Part shown: piece by piece, positions 42,868 to 52,319 of the stretch | How positions within the stretch are numbered: position 1 is the first letter of the stretch | Layout: each line of letters opens with the position of its first letter | Origin: Mucilaginibacter sp. SJ | GTDB lineage: Bacteria; Bacteroidota; Bacteroidia; Sphingobacteriales; Sphingobacteriaceae | NCBI RefSeq assembly: GCF_028993635.1 | Contig: NZ_CP118631.1 | Coordinates: 3,410,001-3,474,000 of the forward strand | Length of the DNA: 64,000 bases | Direction: 5' to 3' | The notes under the pieces: generated by a model | Told to the model about the DNA's origin: nothing | Database searches by the model: none | The model's input: the letters and a program-made list of their open reading frames with translations, nothing else | Program-made: the position numbers and the translations under genes

Positions 42868-42985
42868 ATAAATTTAGTCGATAGTCCATAGTCGATAGTC
42901 CATAGATTGTAAAAGATTTTTCATCGGCCGGATAACCAGTCTACTGAAGCGTCCATGGACTATCGACTATGGGCTATCGACTAAG
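42868..42985. repeat. Inverted and direct TAGTCCATAGTCGA repeat between panC and panD
   Basis: Units of (A)TAGTC(G/C)ATAGTCCA at 42873-42907 are mirrored by TGGACTATCGACTATGGGCTATCGACTA at 42955-42982. The two clusters can pair as a long stem with a loop of about 50 nt. It would form in a panC-panD transcript and could act as terminator or processing site. Confidence 0.6.
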
Positions 42986-43838
42986 AAATCAACACATTAT
43001 CAATCAATCTTGTTTTACCTACGCGTGCTGCAACAAGGGCAACAATTGTTTCGGATGCGGGGTTGGCATGATGCAGTGTTTTGCCATCGGCTATTTCAAA
43101 ATACTCCAGCTCAACGCCGGGTTCGTTGCTGATCATTTGAGCTGCCTGCTGCTGCAGGGTGTCAATTTTGTTAATACCGAAGTTTTCATTAACCCAGTTA
43201 AGTGCTTTGGAGAGAATGAGCGAGTGTTCCCTGTCATACGGGGTGAGGTGAATGTTCCTTGAGCTCATGGCCAAGCCGTCGGGCTCACGTTCAATCGGGC
43301 ACATCACCAGCTTAACGGGCATCTCCAGTACCTCAACCATTTTACTGATCACCATAAACTGCTGGTAATCCTTCTGCCCGAAAAAAGCGATATCGGGCTT
43401 TACAATATTGAACAGCTTATTTACCACCTGTGTAACGCCCTGGTAATGCCCCGGCCTGAATTTTCCTTCCAGCAGGCGCTCCAGATCGCCCATGTCAAAA
43501 TGCCATTTTTCATTATCAGCATACATCTCGGTAACCTGCGGATTAAACAAAATATCGCAGTTAACTTCCTCAAGGCGGCGGATATCGTCAGTAATGGGTC
43601 GGGGGTATTTTTCAAGGTCCTTGGGGTCGTTAAACTGGGTGGGATTTACAAAAATGCTGCAAACAACCTGGGTGCTTTGCTGCTTTGCCAGTTCAATTAA
43701 ACCCAGGTGCCCTTTATGCAATGCGCCCATGGTAGGTACAAAGCCAATTACTTTTACCGGCTTACGGTTAAAATAATCGGTTATCTCATTTTTAGTGCTG
43801 AATATTTTCAACGTAATAGGTGTTACAAAATTTGGCAA
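42981..43838 (-). CDS. panC: Pantothenate synthetase
   Basis: Joins pantoate and beta-alanine using ATP. The 285-residue frame contains FVPTMGALHKGHLGLI (the HIGH-like motif), FVNPTQFND, FGQKDYQQF and LAMSSRNIHL (the KMSKS-like motif). The first ten residues before LKIFSTKNEI look unlike the family; a TTG codon at about 43808, giving MKIFST, is a plausible true start. The gene is divergent from the glycogen-synthase-like gene, an arrangement seen in Bacteroidota. Confidence 0.95.
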   Translation of the reverse strand: MPNFVTPITLKIFSTKNEITDYFNRKPVKVIGFVPTMGALHKGHLGLIELAKQQSTQVVCSIFVNPTQFNDPKDLEKYPRPITDDIRRLEEVNCDILFNPQVTEMYADNEKWHFDMGDLERLLEGKFRPGHYQGVTQVVNKLFNIVKPDIAFFGQKDYQQFMVISKMVEVLEMPVKLVMCPIEREPDGLAMSSRNIHLTPYDREHSLILSKALNWVNENFGINKIDTLQQQAAQMISNEPGVELEYFEIADGKTLHHANPASETIVALVAARVGKTRLIDNVLIS

Positions 43839-43885
43839 AGGTGTACAATTGATTAAAAATAACCAAAAGTAACTTGCATAATTCG

Positions 43886-43916
43886 TTGGCAGTTTATATA
43901 ATAATAGTTATATTTG
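43886..43916 (+). promoter_or_regulatory. Promoter of the glgA-like/DUF4270 unit
   Basis: TTG at 43886-43888, a 20-bp spacer and TATATTTG at 43909-43916, an exact -7 consensus. The start codon lies 45 bp further on. Confidence 0.75.
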
Positions 43917-43961
43917 CAAACTCAAATTTTTTGACTTCTTTACATTTTAAATACTGATTTA

Positions 43962-44789
43962 GTGATGGGTAAATCTAAGCTTTTGTTTATAACTCATGAA
44001 ATGTCCCCTTTCCTTGAACTCACAAAAATTGCTGAAATAACACGCCAACTTCCGCAGGCCATGCAGGAGAAAGGTTACGAGATCCGTATCCTTATGCCGC
44101 GTTTCGGCAATATCAATGAGCGCAGGAACAGGCTTCATGAAGTGATCAGGTTGTCAGGTATGAATATTATTATCGACGATAATGATAACCCGCTGATCAT
44201 CAAAGTAGCATCTATCCCGGCGGCGCGTATGCAGGTGTATTTTTTGGATAATGAAGAATATTTTCAGCGTAAGCATGTGTTTGCAGACAAAGACGGTAAG
44301 TTTTATGCCGACAATGACGAGCGCATGATTTTCTTTTGCAAAGGCGCATTGGAAACTGTTAAAAAATTAGGTTGGGCACCGGATGTGATCCATTGCCACG
44401 GCTGGATGAGCGCGCTTGTGCCTGCTTATCTGAAAACAACCTACAAAGACGATCCTACATTTAAGCACTCAAAAATCATTTACTCTATTTATGAAAATGA
44501 TTTCAAAGAGCAATTGCACAATGACTTTGCTACAAAAGCCATCATGAGCAATATGAACGAGCAGCATGTGGAGCCGTACAAAGGCGGCACCAATTCGGCG
44601 CTGTATGCCGGTGCAATCCACTACTCAGATGGTATTGTTTTAGGCAGCCCTGATATTGATGCAGATGTGTTAAATAATGTTAAAAACAGCAATAAATCGG
44701 TTTTAGACTTTGATTCTACCGCAGATTTCGAAAATTATTACAATTTTTACGACGAAATTACCAACGACGAATTGGTGGATGTTGCATAA
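43962..44789 (+). CDS. Glycogen/starch synthase-like N-terminal domain protein
   Basis: The 275-residue protein matches the N-terminal (acceptor) half of GT5 glycogen synthases: KLLFITHEMSPFLELTKIAEITRQLP, EIRILMPRFG, FFCKGALETVKKLGWAPDVIHCHGWMSALVP and NNVKNSNKSVLD. The usual K-x-G-G-L motif is replaced by ELTKIAEI. The whole C-terminal nucleotide-sugar-binding half is missing. It therefore cannot be assumed to make glycogen, and a regulatory or binding role is possible. It is followed 15 bp later by the DUF4270 gene in an apparent operon. Confidence 0.85.
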   Translation: MMGKSKLLFITHEMSPFLELTKIAEITRQLPQAMQEKGYEIRILMPRFGNINERRNRLHEVIRLSGMNIIIDDNDNPLIIKVASIPAARMQVYFLDNEEYFQRKHVFADKDGKFYADNDERMIFFCKGALETVKKLGWAPDVIHCHGWMSALVPAYLKTTYKDDPTFKHSKIIYSIYENDFKEQLHNDFATKAIMSNMNEQHVEPYKGGTNSALYAGAIHYSDGIVLGSPDIDADVLNNVKNSNKSVLDFDSTADFENYYNFYDEITNDELVDVA

Positions 44790-44804
44790 GACTTAATATT
44801 ATAT

Positions 44805-46208
44805 ATGAAATTTTTCCGATTAGACTTATTGACCCTGTTAATAAGTCTTTTTATTTTGAACAGTTGTAAACGCCAGGATGGTATTGGTTTGGGCGTCAAT
44901 GATCAAAACGAGATCAATGGCAACCTGATAGTTGATACTAACATCGTTATTAACACTGTTGTTGATGATACCGCAGCTACCTCGGCTCAAACCCGGACAC
45001 CGCTTGCCAACTTTACCGATCCTGTATTTGGAACAACAAAAAGTATCGTTGCTTTAGGTGTTAACCTGCCTAACGGTGCCGCTTACACAGTTCCCGCGGG
45101 TACCCTGACAATCGACTCGGCTGTACTTGTGCTAAAATATGCTGACGGTTTTTATGGCGATTCGCTGGCTTCACGCTATAAAATAAACGTGTATCAGCTT
45201 CAACAAAAGGTAGAAAGCAAAACTTATTACAGCAATAACCACTGGGATGCCGATCTGGGCACTTTGCTTGGGTCTAAGACCTTCACAGCCCGTACGCATG
45301 ATAGTATCACCATAGCCCGCATCCGTACCGACACATTAGATACCGTTCAGCGCGTAGCACCTCAGTTACGTGTACCGCTTAGTAAAGCTTTTATCTATAA
45401 CAACCTGTTTAATGCAAGCGGTGCTGTACTTGCATCACCAACAACTTTTCAAAGTACTATAAAAGGCCTTTACCTTTCATTAGACAAGGCACAGGCCAGC
45501 GATGCCGGCGGTATTATTCAGCTCAATCTGGCCTCATCGCAAATTGATGTTTTTTATAAGGTTGTTACCGCCTCCACCAGTACAACATCCAGTACCATTG
45601 ATACGGCATCCGTAACCCTGCCGTTCTTTAACCGTGCTGCCGAAATTACGCATACTTATAGTACTACTATCCAGGCAGCCCTGAATAATACAACAACATC
45701 GCAAAATACGGTTTACCTCCAGGGGCTTGCAGGCTTAAGGGCTAAGCTTAGTTTCCCCGGCCTTGACAAGCTTGTTGACTCATCGGTAGTGTTAAACCGT
45801 GCCGAAATTGTTATCACCCCGCGCGCGGGTTCAGGTGTACCTTATGCGCCTTTACCTAAGCTTACCATGTACAAGCTGGATATAGCTAAACAACGGGCAC
45901 TGATACAGGATGCATCTGCAAGTGACCCGCGTTCGCAAACAAGTTTATTTGGCGGCAATTATGACCGTACCAAAAAAGAATACCATTTCCTGGTTACAGC
46001 TTTTGTTCAGGACCTGATCCGTAAAAAAACAGTTGATTACGGCACCTACATTGCCCCGGTTGATACTACACTTATTAACACCACAACAGGTATTGACGTG
46101 GCGCCGTCAACACAAACGGCAGCCCGTACGGTGATAGTGGGGAGTGATAAGGCAACCCCGGGTTATAGCATCCGCATGAACATCATTTACACCAAGGTCC
46201 GCAAGTAA
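44805..46208 (+). CDS. DUF4270 lipoprotein
   Basis: The 467-residue protein has a lipoprotein signal (lipobox LNSC, about residue 21). The N-terminal mature part GIGLGVNDQNEINGNLIVDTN and the later PLANFTDPVFGTTKSIVALGVNLP match the DUF4270 family of Bacteroidota surface lipoproteins. The C-terminal part has beta strands and a segment YHFLVTAFVQDLIRKK. Its place between a glycogen-synthase-like gene and glmS is a typical Bacteroidota arrangement. Its function is unknown; a role linked to surface polysaccharide is only inferred. Confidence 0.88.
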   Translation: MKFFRLDLLTLLISLFILNSCKRQDGIGLGVNDQNEINGNLIVDTNIVINTVVDDTAATSAQTRTPLANFTDPVFGTTKSIVALGVNLPNGAAYTVPAGTLTIDSAVLVLKYADGFYGDSLASRYKINVYQLQQKVESKTYYSNNHWDADLGTLLGSKTFTARTHDSITIARIRTDTLDTVQRVAPQLRVPLSKAFIYNNLFNASGAVLASPTTFQSTIKGLYLSLDKAQASDAGGIIQLNLASSQIDVFYKVVTASTSTTSSTIDTASVTLPFFNRAAEITHTYSTTIQAALNNTTTSQNTVYLQGLAGLRAKLSFPGLDKLVDSSVVLNRAEIVITPRAGSGVPYAPLPKLTMYKLDIAKQRALIQDASASDPRSQTSLFGGNYDRTKKEYHFLVTAFVQDLIRKKTVDYGTYIAPVDTTLINTTTGIDVAPSTQTAARTVIVGSDKATPGYSIRMNIIYTKVRK

Positions 46209-46230
46209 GATATCTTTCAATAAACAAAAG

Positions 46231-46254
46231 AATCCCCGCTTAGGGGATTTTTTT
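46231..46254 (+). terminator. Terminator after the DUF4270 gene
   Basis: AATCCCC at 46231-46237 pairs with GGGGATT at 46243-46249, loop GCTTA, followed by a T-run. It separates the DUF4270 unit from glmS. Confidence 0.85.
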
Positions 46255-46398
46255 GTTTAAGACAAATACACTTCTTAAAATACTTTTTTAAGTATTTTAA
46301 AACTTCGTCTTTTTCGAAAAAAATCAAAATAATTATTGCTGATATGTGTTATATAGCTGTTTATTTTGCGGCGTTTAACATTTATACTTGATTATTTT

Positions 46399-48234
46399 AT
46401 GTGCGGAATTGTTGGTTATATAGGATTCAGGGATGCTTACCCTATTGTTATAAAAGGGCTTCACAGGCTCGAATACCGGGGCTATGACAGTGCCGGTGTC
46501 GCCCTGCTTAATCATGACCTTAAAGTTTATAAAAAGGCCGGCAAGGTTGAGGACCTTGAAAATTTTGTGAAGGGGATTGACCTGAAGGGAACAATTGGAA
46601 TGGGCCATACCCGCTGGGCCACCCACGGCGAACCGAGCGACCGTAACTCGCACCCCCACTCATCAGGCGACAGAAAACTCACCATTATCCACAACGGTAT
46701 TATTGAAAACTATGGAGTGATCAAGGAAACCCTTGCAGCTAAAGGCCATGTTTTAAAAAGCGATACGGATACTGAGGTTTTAATACACCTGATTGAGGAT
46801 ATCCAAAAGGAAACCGGTCTTGATTTGAAAGATGCCGTACGCGTGGCTTTAAACAAAGTGATAGGCGCATACGCCATTGTGATTATGAGTGCCGATGAGC
46901 CCGATTTGCTTATTGCGGCCCGTAAAGGCAGCCCCATGGTGATTGGCGTAGGCAAAGGCGAATATTTCATAGCTTCAGACGCTACACCTATTGTGGAATA
47001 TACCAAAAATGTGATCTACCTGAACGATAACGAAATTGCCTATGTACACCGTGAAAGCTTACTGGTAAAAAACATCGACAATTCGGTACAAACCCCCTAC
47101 ATCCAGGAGCTGGACCTAAAACTTGAAATGCTTGAAAAAGGCGGCTACGACCATTTCATGATGAAAGAGATCTATGAGCAGCCCCGTTCCATCCGCGACT
47201 GCCTGCGCGGCCGTATTTACCCCCAGCAGGGCAAAGTTCAGCTTGGTGGCATTAAGGAATACACTGAGAAGCTTAAAAACGTTGACAGGATCATTATCGT
47301 AGCCTGCGGTACCTCCTGGCATGCGGGTTTGGTAGGAGAATACCTGATTGAAGAATACGCGCGTGTGCCGGTAGAAGTTGAATATGCCTCCGAGTTCAGG
47401 TACCGCAACCCAATCATTACTGAAAAAGACCTGGTGATAGCCATTTCCCAATCGGGCGAAACAGCCGATACCATGGCCGCCATAGAACTGGCTAAGGAAA
47501 AAGGCGCTACCATTTTCGGCATTTGTAATGTGGTAGGTGCATCTATTCCGCGTTTAACACATGCGGGTGTGTATACCCATGCCGGGCCCGAAATTGGCGT
47601 AGCATCCACCAAAGCCTTCACCGCCCAGGTAAGCGTACTAACGCTGATAGCTTTTTACATAGCCCAGCAGCGGGGTAAAATCACCCAAAGCAAAATGGTT
47701 GAATATTTAACCGGCTTAAACGAGATCCCGAACCTGGTACAGGAGGCGCTGAAATCAAACGAACATATCCGGCAAATTGCAGCCCGGTTTAAAGATTCGA
47801 CCAATTGCCTGTTCCTGGGCAGGGGCAGCTCATTCCCTGTAGCGCTGGAAGGCGCTTTAAAGCTCAAGGAGATCTCCTACATCCATGCCGAAGGTTATCC
47901 TGCCGCTGAGATGAAACATGGCCCTATCGCCTTAATTGATGATGAAATGCCGGTGGTGTTCATCGCCACCAAACATTCATCATACGAAAAGGTGATCAGT
48001 AACATACAGGAAGTAAAAGCCCGCAAAGGCCACGTCATTGCCATTGTTTCCGAAGGCGATACCGAAGTAAAAGGCATGGCCGATTATGTGATAGAGATCC
48101 CGCAAACCAATGAGGCATTTGTACCGTTAGTGGCAACTATCCCGCTGCAGTTACTGGCTTATCACATAGCTGTAATGCGCGGCTGTAACGTTGATCAGCC
48201 CCGTAACCTGGCCAAGTCGGTTACTGTTGAATAA
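46399..48234 (+). CDS. glmS: Glutamine-fructose-6-phosphate aminotransferase (isomerizing)
   Basis: Makes glucosamine-6-phosphate, the first step to peptidoglycan and LPS amino sugars. From ATG 46399 the protein has 611 residues; the catalytic cysteine must be residue 2 (MCGIVGYIG), which fixes this start and rejects the frame extension to 46366. The glutaminase domain contains GHTRWATHGEPSDRNSHPH. Two SIS domains follow (IIVACGTSWHAG, AISQSGETADTMAA) and the C-terminus ends in PRNLAKSVTVE as expected. No glmS ribozyme-like structure was noticed in the 150-bp leader. Confidence 0.97.
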   Translation: MCGIVGYIGFRDAYPIVIKGLHRLEYRGYDSAGVALLNHDLKVYKKAGKVEDLENFVKGIDLKGTIGMGHTRWATHGEPSDRNSHPHSSGDRKLTIIHNGIIENYGVIKETLAAKGHVLKSDTDTEVLIHLIEDIQKETGLDLKDAVRVALNKVIGAYAIVIMSADEPDLLIAARKGSPMVIGVGKGEYFIASDATPIVEYTKNVIYLNDNEIAYVHRESLLVKNIDNSVQTPYIQELDLKLEMLEKGGYDHFMMKEIYEQPRSIRDCLRGRIYPQQGKVQLGGIKEYTEKLKNVDRIIIVACGTSWHAGLVGEYLIEEYARVPVEVEYASEFRYRNPIITEKDLVIAISQSGETADTMAAIELAKEKGATIFGICNVVGASIPRLTHAGVYTHAGPEIGVASTKAFTAQVSVLTLIAFYIAQQRGKITQSKMVEYLTGLNEIPNLVQEALKSNEHIRQIAARFKDSTNCLFLGRGSSFPVALEGALKLKEISYIHAEGYPAAEMKHGPIALIDDEMPVVFIATKHSSYEKVISNIQEVKARKGHVIAIVSEGDTEVKGMADYVIEIPQTNEAFVPLVATIPLQLLAYHIAVMRGCNVDQPRNLAKSVTVE

Positions 48235-48264
48235 GGTTTTGTTAATAATAAAATCTGATTTTTA

Positions 48265-48301
48265 CCAGCCCCTGCCAATAACGGCAGGGGTTTTGTTATT
48301 T
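48265..48301 (+). terminator. Terminator after glmS
   Basis: CCCCTGCC and GGCAGGGG form an 8-bp stem with a 6-nt loop and a T-rich tail. TATTTTTG at 48297-48304, directly behind it, may serve as the -7 element of terC, though no good -33 is present. Confidence 0.85.
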
Positions 48302-48328
48302 TTGGGCAAAAACAAATACCTGCTACCT

Positions 48329-49099
48329 ATGAGTTTTGAAATGTTTGCCCAGGCCGAGTCCTGGATCTCCCTGATCACACTTACGCTTTTGGAGATCGTT
48401 TTAGGGATCGACAACGTGATATTTATCTCCATCCTGTCTGATAAATTGCCTGCCGCCCAGCAAAGCAAGGGCAGGCGGATTGGTTTGGGCATGGCCATGA
48501 TCACCCGCATCCTGCTGTTGTTATCCATTAGCTGGGTAATGACGCTTACCGCCCCCCTGTTTAACCTGAGTTCGGTTTTGAGTATTACCAGCCCGGAATG
48601 GGTTGAAAAACTGGCTATCTCCGGCCGCGACCTGATCCTGATCATCGGCGGCCTGTTCCTGATCTATAAAAGTACTGCCGAGATCCATCATAAAATTGAG
48701 GGTGAAGAAGAAGACGGAGGAACCATAAAAAAACATTCGTTCTGGGGCACAATCATCCAGATCATGCTGCTGGATATCGTTTTCTCGCTCGACTCGGTGA
48801 TCACCGCGGTAGGAATGGCCAGCCACGTGGAGATCATGATCCTGGCGGTTGTTATAGCCGTAGGCATTATGATGTGGGCATCAAACGGGGTAGCCTCATT
48901 TGTAAACAAGCACCCAACCGTAAAAATGCTGGCGCTATCATTCCTGCTGCTGATCGGCGTTTCGCTCCTGGCAGAAGCTTTTGAACAGCATATCCCTAAA
49001 GGGTATATCTATTTTGCCATGGCATTCTCTGTTTTGGTAGAGATGCTGAATTTGAAAATGAAAGCAAATAAGGGAAAGAACGTGGTGAAGAAAGGATAA
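48329..49099 (+). CDS. TerC-family integral membrane protein
   Basis: TerC-family proteins are multi-helix membrane proteins linked to metal export and, in some bacteria, to manganese loading of exoenzymes. From ATG 48329 the protein has 256 residues and about seven membrane helices. Family motifs are LEIVLGIDNVIFISIL in the first helix and LLDIVFSLDSVITAVGMA in a later one; both aspartates are conserved. A cytoplasmic loop near residue 115 is acidic (EGEEEDGG). The frame from 48191 is rejected since it overlaps glmS and the terminator. Confidence 0.9.
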   Translation: MSFEMFAQAESWISLITLTLLEIVLGIDNVIFISILSDKLPAAQQSKGRRIGLGMAMITRILLLLSISWVMTLTAPLFNLSSVLSITSPEWVEKLAISGRDLILIIGGLFLIYKSTAEIHHKIEGEEEDGGTIKKHSFWGTIIQIMLLDIVFSLDSVITAVGMASHVEIMILAVVIAVGIMMWASNGVASFVNKHPTVKMLALSFLLLIGVSLLAEAFEQHIPKGYIYFAMAFSVLVEMLNLKMKANKGKNVVKKG

Positions 49100-49139
49100 T
49101 AAAAAAACATCTCAATGTGAGTATTTAAAATCCGGTTAC

Positions 49140-49250
49140 CCCTGAAGGAGAAATGACAAAGGGGTCTGTCAGTCTGAGCCCGTCGAAGACTCGCGCGCAG
49201 AGGCCTGCCCACCATGCTTCGAGAACCTCAGCATGACACCTCTTCTTTTA
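49140..49250. repeat. Dispersed repeat (GTCTGAGCCCGTCGAAGACTCG type)
   Basis: This stretch is nearly the same as 62041-62140, sharing GAAATGACAAA, CTGTCAGTCTGAGCC, GTCGAAGACTCG, AGAGGCCTGCCC, CATGCTTCGA and CTCAGxATGACACC in order. The inverted halves GTCAGTCTGAGCC and CTCAGCATGACACC can form a hairpin. Confidence 0.65.
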
Positions 49251-49272
49251 TTATGTCATGGATAGATAACGC

Positions 49273-49366
49273 GTTAGCCCCCTTTAAGTCTCCCCAAAAA
49301 AGGGAGACTTAAAAAGCGGAATTTTTTAAAGTCCTCTCCTTTGGAGAGGGTTTGGGTGCGGCTAAC
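49273..49366. repeat. Hairpin-forming element (GTTAGCC ... GGCTAAC type)
   Basis: GTTAGCC at 49273-49279 is mirrored by GGCTAAC at 49360-49366. Inside, TAAGTCTCCC and GGGAGACTTA (about 49285-49311) form a perfect stem with an A-rich loop, and CTCTCC and GGAGAG form another. The class is the same as 4832-4961 and 12112-12228. Confidence 0.6.
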
Positions 49367-49398
49367 TCGATCAATGACCCAATGACTCAAATGACGCA

Positions 49399-51816
49399 CT
49401 ATAGCGCCACTACCATCGCTTTACCTGTATATTTAACAACCTTATCAGCCTTGGCTGTTAAAGCTACATCCGAACCATGAACACCTTTAACCATCACAAT
49501 ATTAAACGTGCGGCTTTTCAGCTGGCCGGGGAAATGCCCCTTGGTATCTGATATGGTAAGCTTACGGGTTTTATCATTCCAGTTCAGGTTAAATGTAGCT
49601 GATTGTCCTTTCTCGTAATTGTAGTTATCGTTTTCATCTTCGTAAAACTTAAATGAAGCATCAGCGCCGGGATAGATGCGAAGCTCAATATTGCTGTTTG
49701 GTTTTTCGGTTGCGTATTCAACATCCGGGCCCATTGGTATAATTGAACCTGCTTTTACATATAACGGCAAAATCTCGATAGGTGCCGCAGCGCTAATGGT
49801 TTGGCCGCCGTCAAGCAGTTCGCCTGTCCAGAAGTTATACCATTTGCTGGCGGCAGGCAGGTAAACCTGGCGCGCCTTGGCTTTTTTATCTGCATCACTT
49901 GAAGTATATAGTTGTTCGGTTACCGGGTTAACCATAAAGGCCGGCCCGAACATATACTGGTCAGGAATGCCGTAAACCTTGCTGTCGCCGCGGTAATCAA
50001 ACGCCAGCGAACGCATAATGGTATAATTATCATTAGTTACACGACCTGCCAGTGAATAAATGTATGGCATCAGGCGGTAACGGAGCTTATCAAAATTAAG
50101 CAGGATCGACCTTGTATTTTCATCCCAGTTTTTGCTGAAGATGGCTCGCTCACCTTTACCGTGGATGCGGAAAATAGGGCAAAATGTACCGAACTGGAAC
50201 CAGCGGGTAAACAACTCGCGCTTATCCGGCTGCGACCAATCGGCAGGTTTCCAGTGGTAATGATAACCGCCGATGTCTGACGTCCAGTAAGGGATGCCAG
50301 AGGTACAGGCATTAATACCTTGTGGTACCTGATCTTTAAAATCATGAAAAGTACACTCAATATCGCTCGACCATAATGTAGAGGCGTTGCGCTGCTCACC
50401 GGCAAAGGACTGCCTTACCAAAAAGAAAGCACGTTTACCCGGGATATCCCTGCGCCAGCCTTCGTAAACGCCTTTTGTATGCTGTAAAGAGTAGGTATTA
50501 AAATAATCAATGCCTTTACCGATAGCAAAATTGCTTTGACGACGGGCGTCAAGTAAAGCACCATTATCCGGCTCACACTGGTCAATCCACCAGGCATCCC
50601 AGCCGTAACGTTTAATGAGGCTGTCGCGGGCCTGGTCCCAGTAAAGCTCACGGGCTTTAGGGTTATGGGCATCATAATAAGTATCAAAAGTGTGGGTAAC
50701 CACGTTATCCCAGGTGATATCGGTTAAACCTCCCATTTTGTTCAGCGCGTCATAATTAGGGGTGCCTTTACCAAAAACCGGCCAGATAGAGATCATGGCG
50801 TGGATATTGGCCGCGTGCAGGGCATCAACCAGTTTTTGCGGATGCGGGTAACGTTCCGGTTTCATTACATGTGAGCCTATTGGCAATGGGTCCCAGTAGT
50901 ACCAATCCTGCACAATCACGTCAACCGGGATATGGTTATTGCGGTAATTATCCTTTACGGTAAGGATCTCGTCCTCGCTCAGGTACCTGTCCTGCGACTG
51001 AAACAAGCCATAAGCCCATTTACCGAACATCGGCGCCTTACCGGTAGCGGTTCGATAAAGATCGATGATATGGTCAAAGCCCGGCCCGTAAAAAAAGAAA
51101 TAATCAACCTGCTTACCGCTTTCGGATACATATTTAAATTTAGTGTTGTCCGCTTCGGCACCATAAAAATTACTGGCCGAATAGTTATCCCACATCAAGC
51201 CATAGCCTTTTGTTGACAACAGTACTGGGATAGCGCCGGTAAGATATTTAATAGCCAGGTCCTGGTTACGGCCTTTATAATTGATCGACATGGAATCTAA
51301 AGGATGGCAACCTAAACCGAACAGGGCCTCATCTTTAGGCGACGCAAATTGTGTAGTAACGTTATAAGTGCTGATCCCCGCGATGGTTGCCGGAGTAATG
51401 GATTTATTGTCGCTGTCTTCGGCAGTGATCACGTTACCCTTCAAATCGGTATAGGTGATAGCATTGGTAGCTTTATTGATCTTTACTTTCAGCTTTGCCG
51501 TAGTAATAACCACCTCGGTTTTCCCATCAGTAACCTGGTACGCTGAGTGCTGAACCCATTTATTATTTACAACCAATGATGGCTTGGTCTCAAAAGCATC
51601 AAAGATGGTATATTTTACTTCAACGATATCGTCCCTGCGGATAAGCACTTTCATCAAACCTTTGTCGAGCGTGAAAGTAACGCCATCAGCCGCCTTTTTG
51701 AAAGATTTAATAACTGCCATAGCCGGCATGGCAGACATGCCAGCCAAAAGAAAAATGAACCACGCAATCGATTGCCTAACTTTTGCGCCTTTATGAGATA
51801 ACTGTTTAAACATCAT
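49399..51816 (-). CDS. Exported GH31-family glycosidase (alpha-xylosidase/alpha-glucosidase)
   Basis: Hydrolyses alpha-linked glucose or xylose from oligosaccharides, probably in the periplasm. From ATG 51816 the protein has 805 residues and a signal peptide (to about residue 34). The catalytic nucleophile is in WWIDQCEPD and the acid/base region in YWTSDIGGYH, both GH31 hallmarks. An N-terminal beta-sandwich and C-terminal beta domains flank the barrel. The WWIDQCEP context is closer to the alpha-xylosidase branch, but substrate cannot be fixed. No SusC/D genes are adjacent. A second ATG follows at once; a GTG at 51825 is less likely. Confidence 0.9.
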   Translation of the reverse strand: MMFKQLSHKGAKVRQSIAWFIFLLAGMSAMPAMAVIKSFKKAADGVTFTLDKGLMKVLIRRDDIVEVKYTIFDAFETKPSLVVNNKWVQHSAYQVTDGKTEVVITTAKLKVKINKATNAITYTDLKGNVITAEDSDNKSITPATIAGISTYNVTTQFASPKDEALFGLGCHPLDSMSINYKGRNQDLAIKYLTGAIPVLLSTKGYGLMWDNYSASNFYGAEADNTKFKYVSESGKQVDYFFFYGPGFDHIIDLYRTATGKAPMFGKWAYGLFQSQDRYLSEDEILTVKDNYRNNHIPVDVIVQDWYYWDPLPIGSHVMKPERYPHPQKLVDALHAANIHAMISIWPVFGKGTPNYDALNKMGGLTDITWDNVVTHTFDTYYDAHNPKARELYWDQARDSLIKRYGWDAWWIDQCEPDNGALLDARRQSNFAIGKGIDYFNTYSLQHTKGVYEGWRRDIPGKRAFFLVRQSFAGEQRNASTLWSSDIECTFHDFKDQVPQGINACTSGIPYWTSDIGGYHYHWKPADWSQPDKRELFTRWFQFGTFCPIFRIHGKGERAIFSKNWDENTRSILLNFDKLRYRLMPYIYSLAGRVTNDNYTIMRSLAFDYRGDSKVYGIPDQYMFGPAFMVNPVTEQLYTSSDADKKAKARQVYLPAASKWYNFWTGELLDGGQTISAAAPIEILPLYVKAGSIIPMGPDVEYATEKPNSNIELRIYPGADASFKFYEDENDNYNYEKGQSATFNLNWNDKTRKLTISDTKGHFPGQLKSRTFNIVMVKGVHGSDVALTAKADKVVKYTGKAMVVAL

Positions 51817-51825
51817 GACTATCAC

Positions 51826-52237
51826 TGATTTGGTTTATACTGAGTGTGAGATTAACACTTAATTTGACACCGTGAATATAGCGTACTTTTTTTAATTGGA
51901 GTAATTTTTTATGTCGAATTATTAGTTAGCTACTATAAGCCCCGGATATTGAAAATATCTTGAAAGTGATACAATTTACCACGCGTTTTTAAGCAAAATG
52001 GTGGTACGATATAGTTAGTGTGCCAATTTTAAAACAGGGTGCTCCGCTCACGGAATGACGTTTATAACTTGCAGTTATCAATACCAGTCTGTTAATGCCA
52101 GTTGTAAGGAGATTTTGGCAGGATTATAACCAACTGATTATCATATACAATTACCCTGCAGGGCTTAACAAGTGTTCACACCTATAAAAATGGGACCTGG
52201 GTTCCACCCGGGTCGGTGCCTGCGGCCGGGCTATTGG
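51826..52237. other. Gene-free region upstream of the insertion sequence
   Basis: The GH31 upstream region and an AT-rich stretch hold no recognisable ORF. At about 52186-52205 a short palindrome GACCTGGGTTCCACCCGGGTC occurs, and 52205-52237 resembles the start of the 85-bp dispersed repeat (GGTGCCTGCGGCCGGGCTATT). Confidence 0.5.
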
Positions 52238-52319
52238 GCGAATAGGGATCAAGCAGAAAAATTGTGGGGGAGAAAAAAAAGTGTTTGCTTTGTGGATATA
52301 ATAATCAACACGCGTCCAC

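Noticed and set aside
46255-46398. glmS ribozyme or riboswitch in the glmS leader
   Set aside because: The leader is short and AT-rich and shows no conserved ribozyme core that I could recognise.
48191-48328. N-terminal extension of the TerC-family protein
   Set aside because: It overlaps the glmS end and runs through the glmS terminator.
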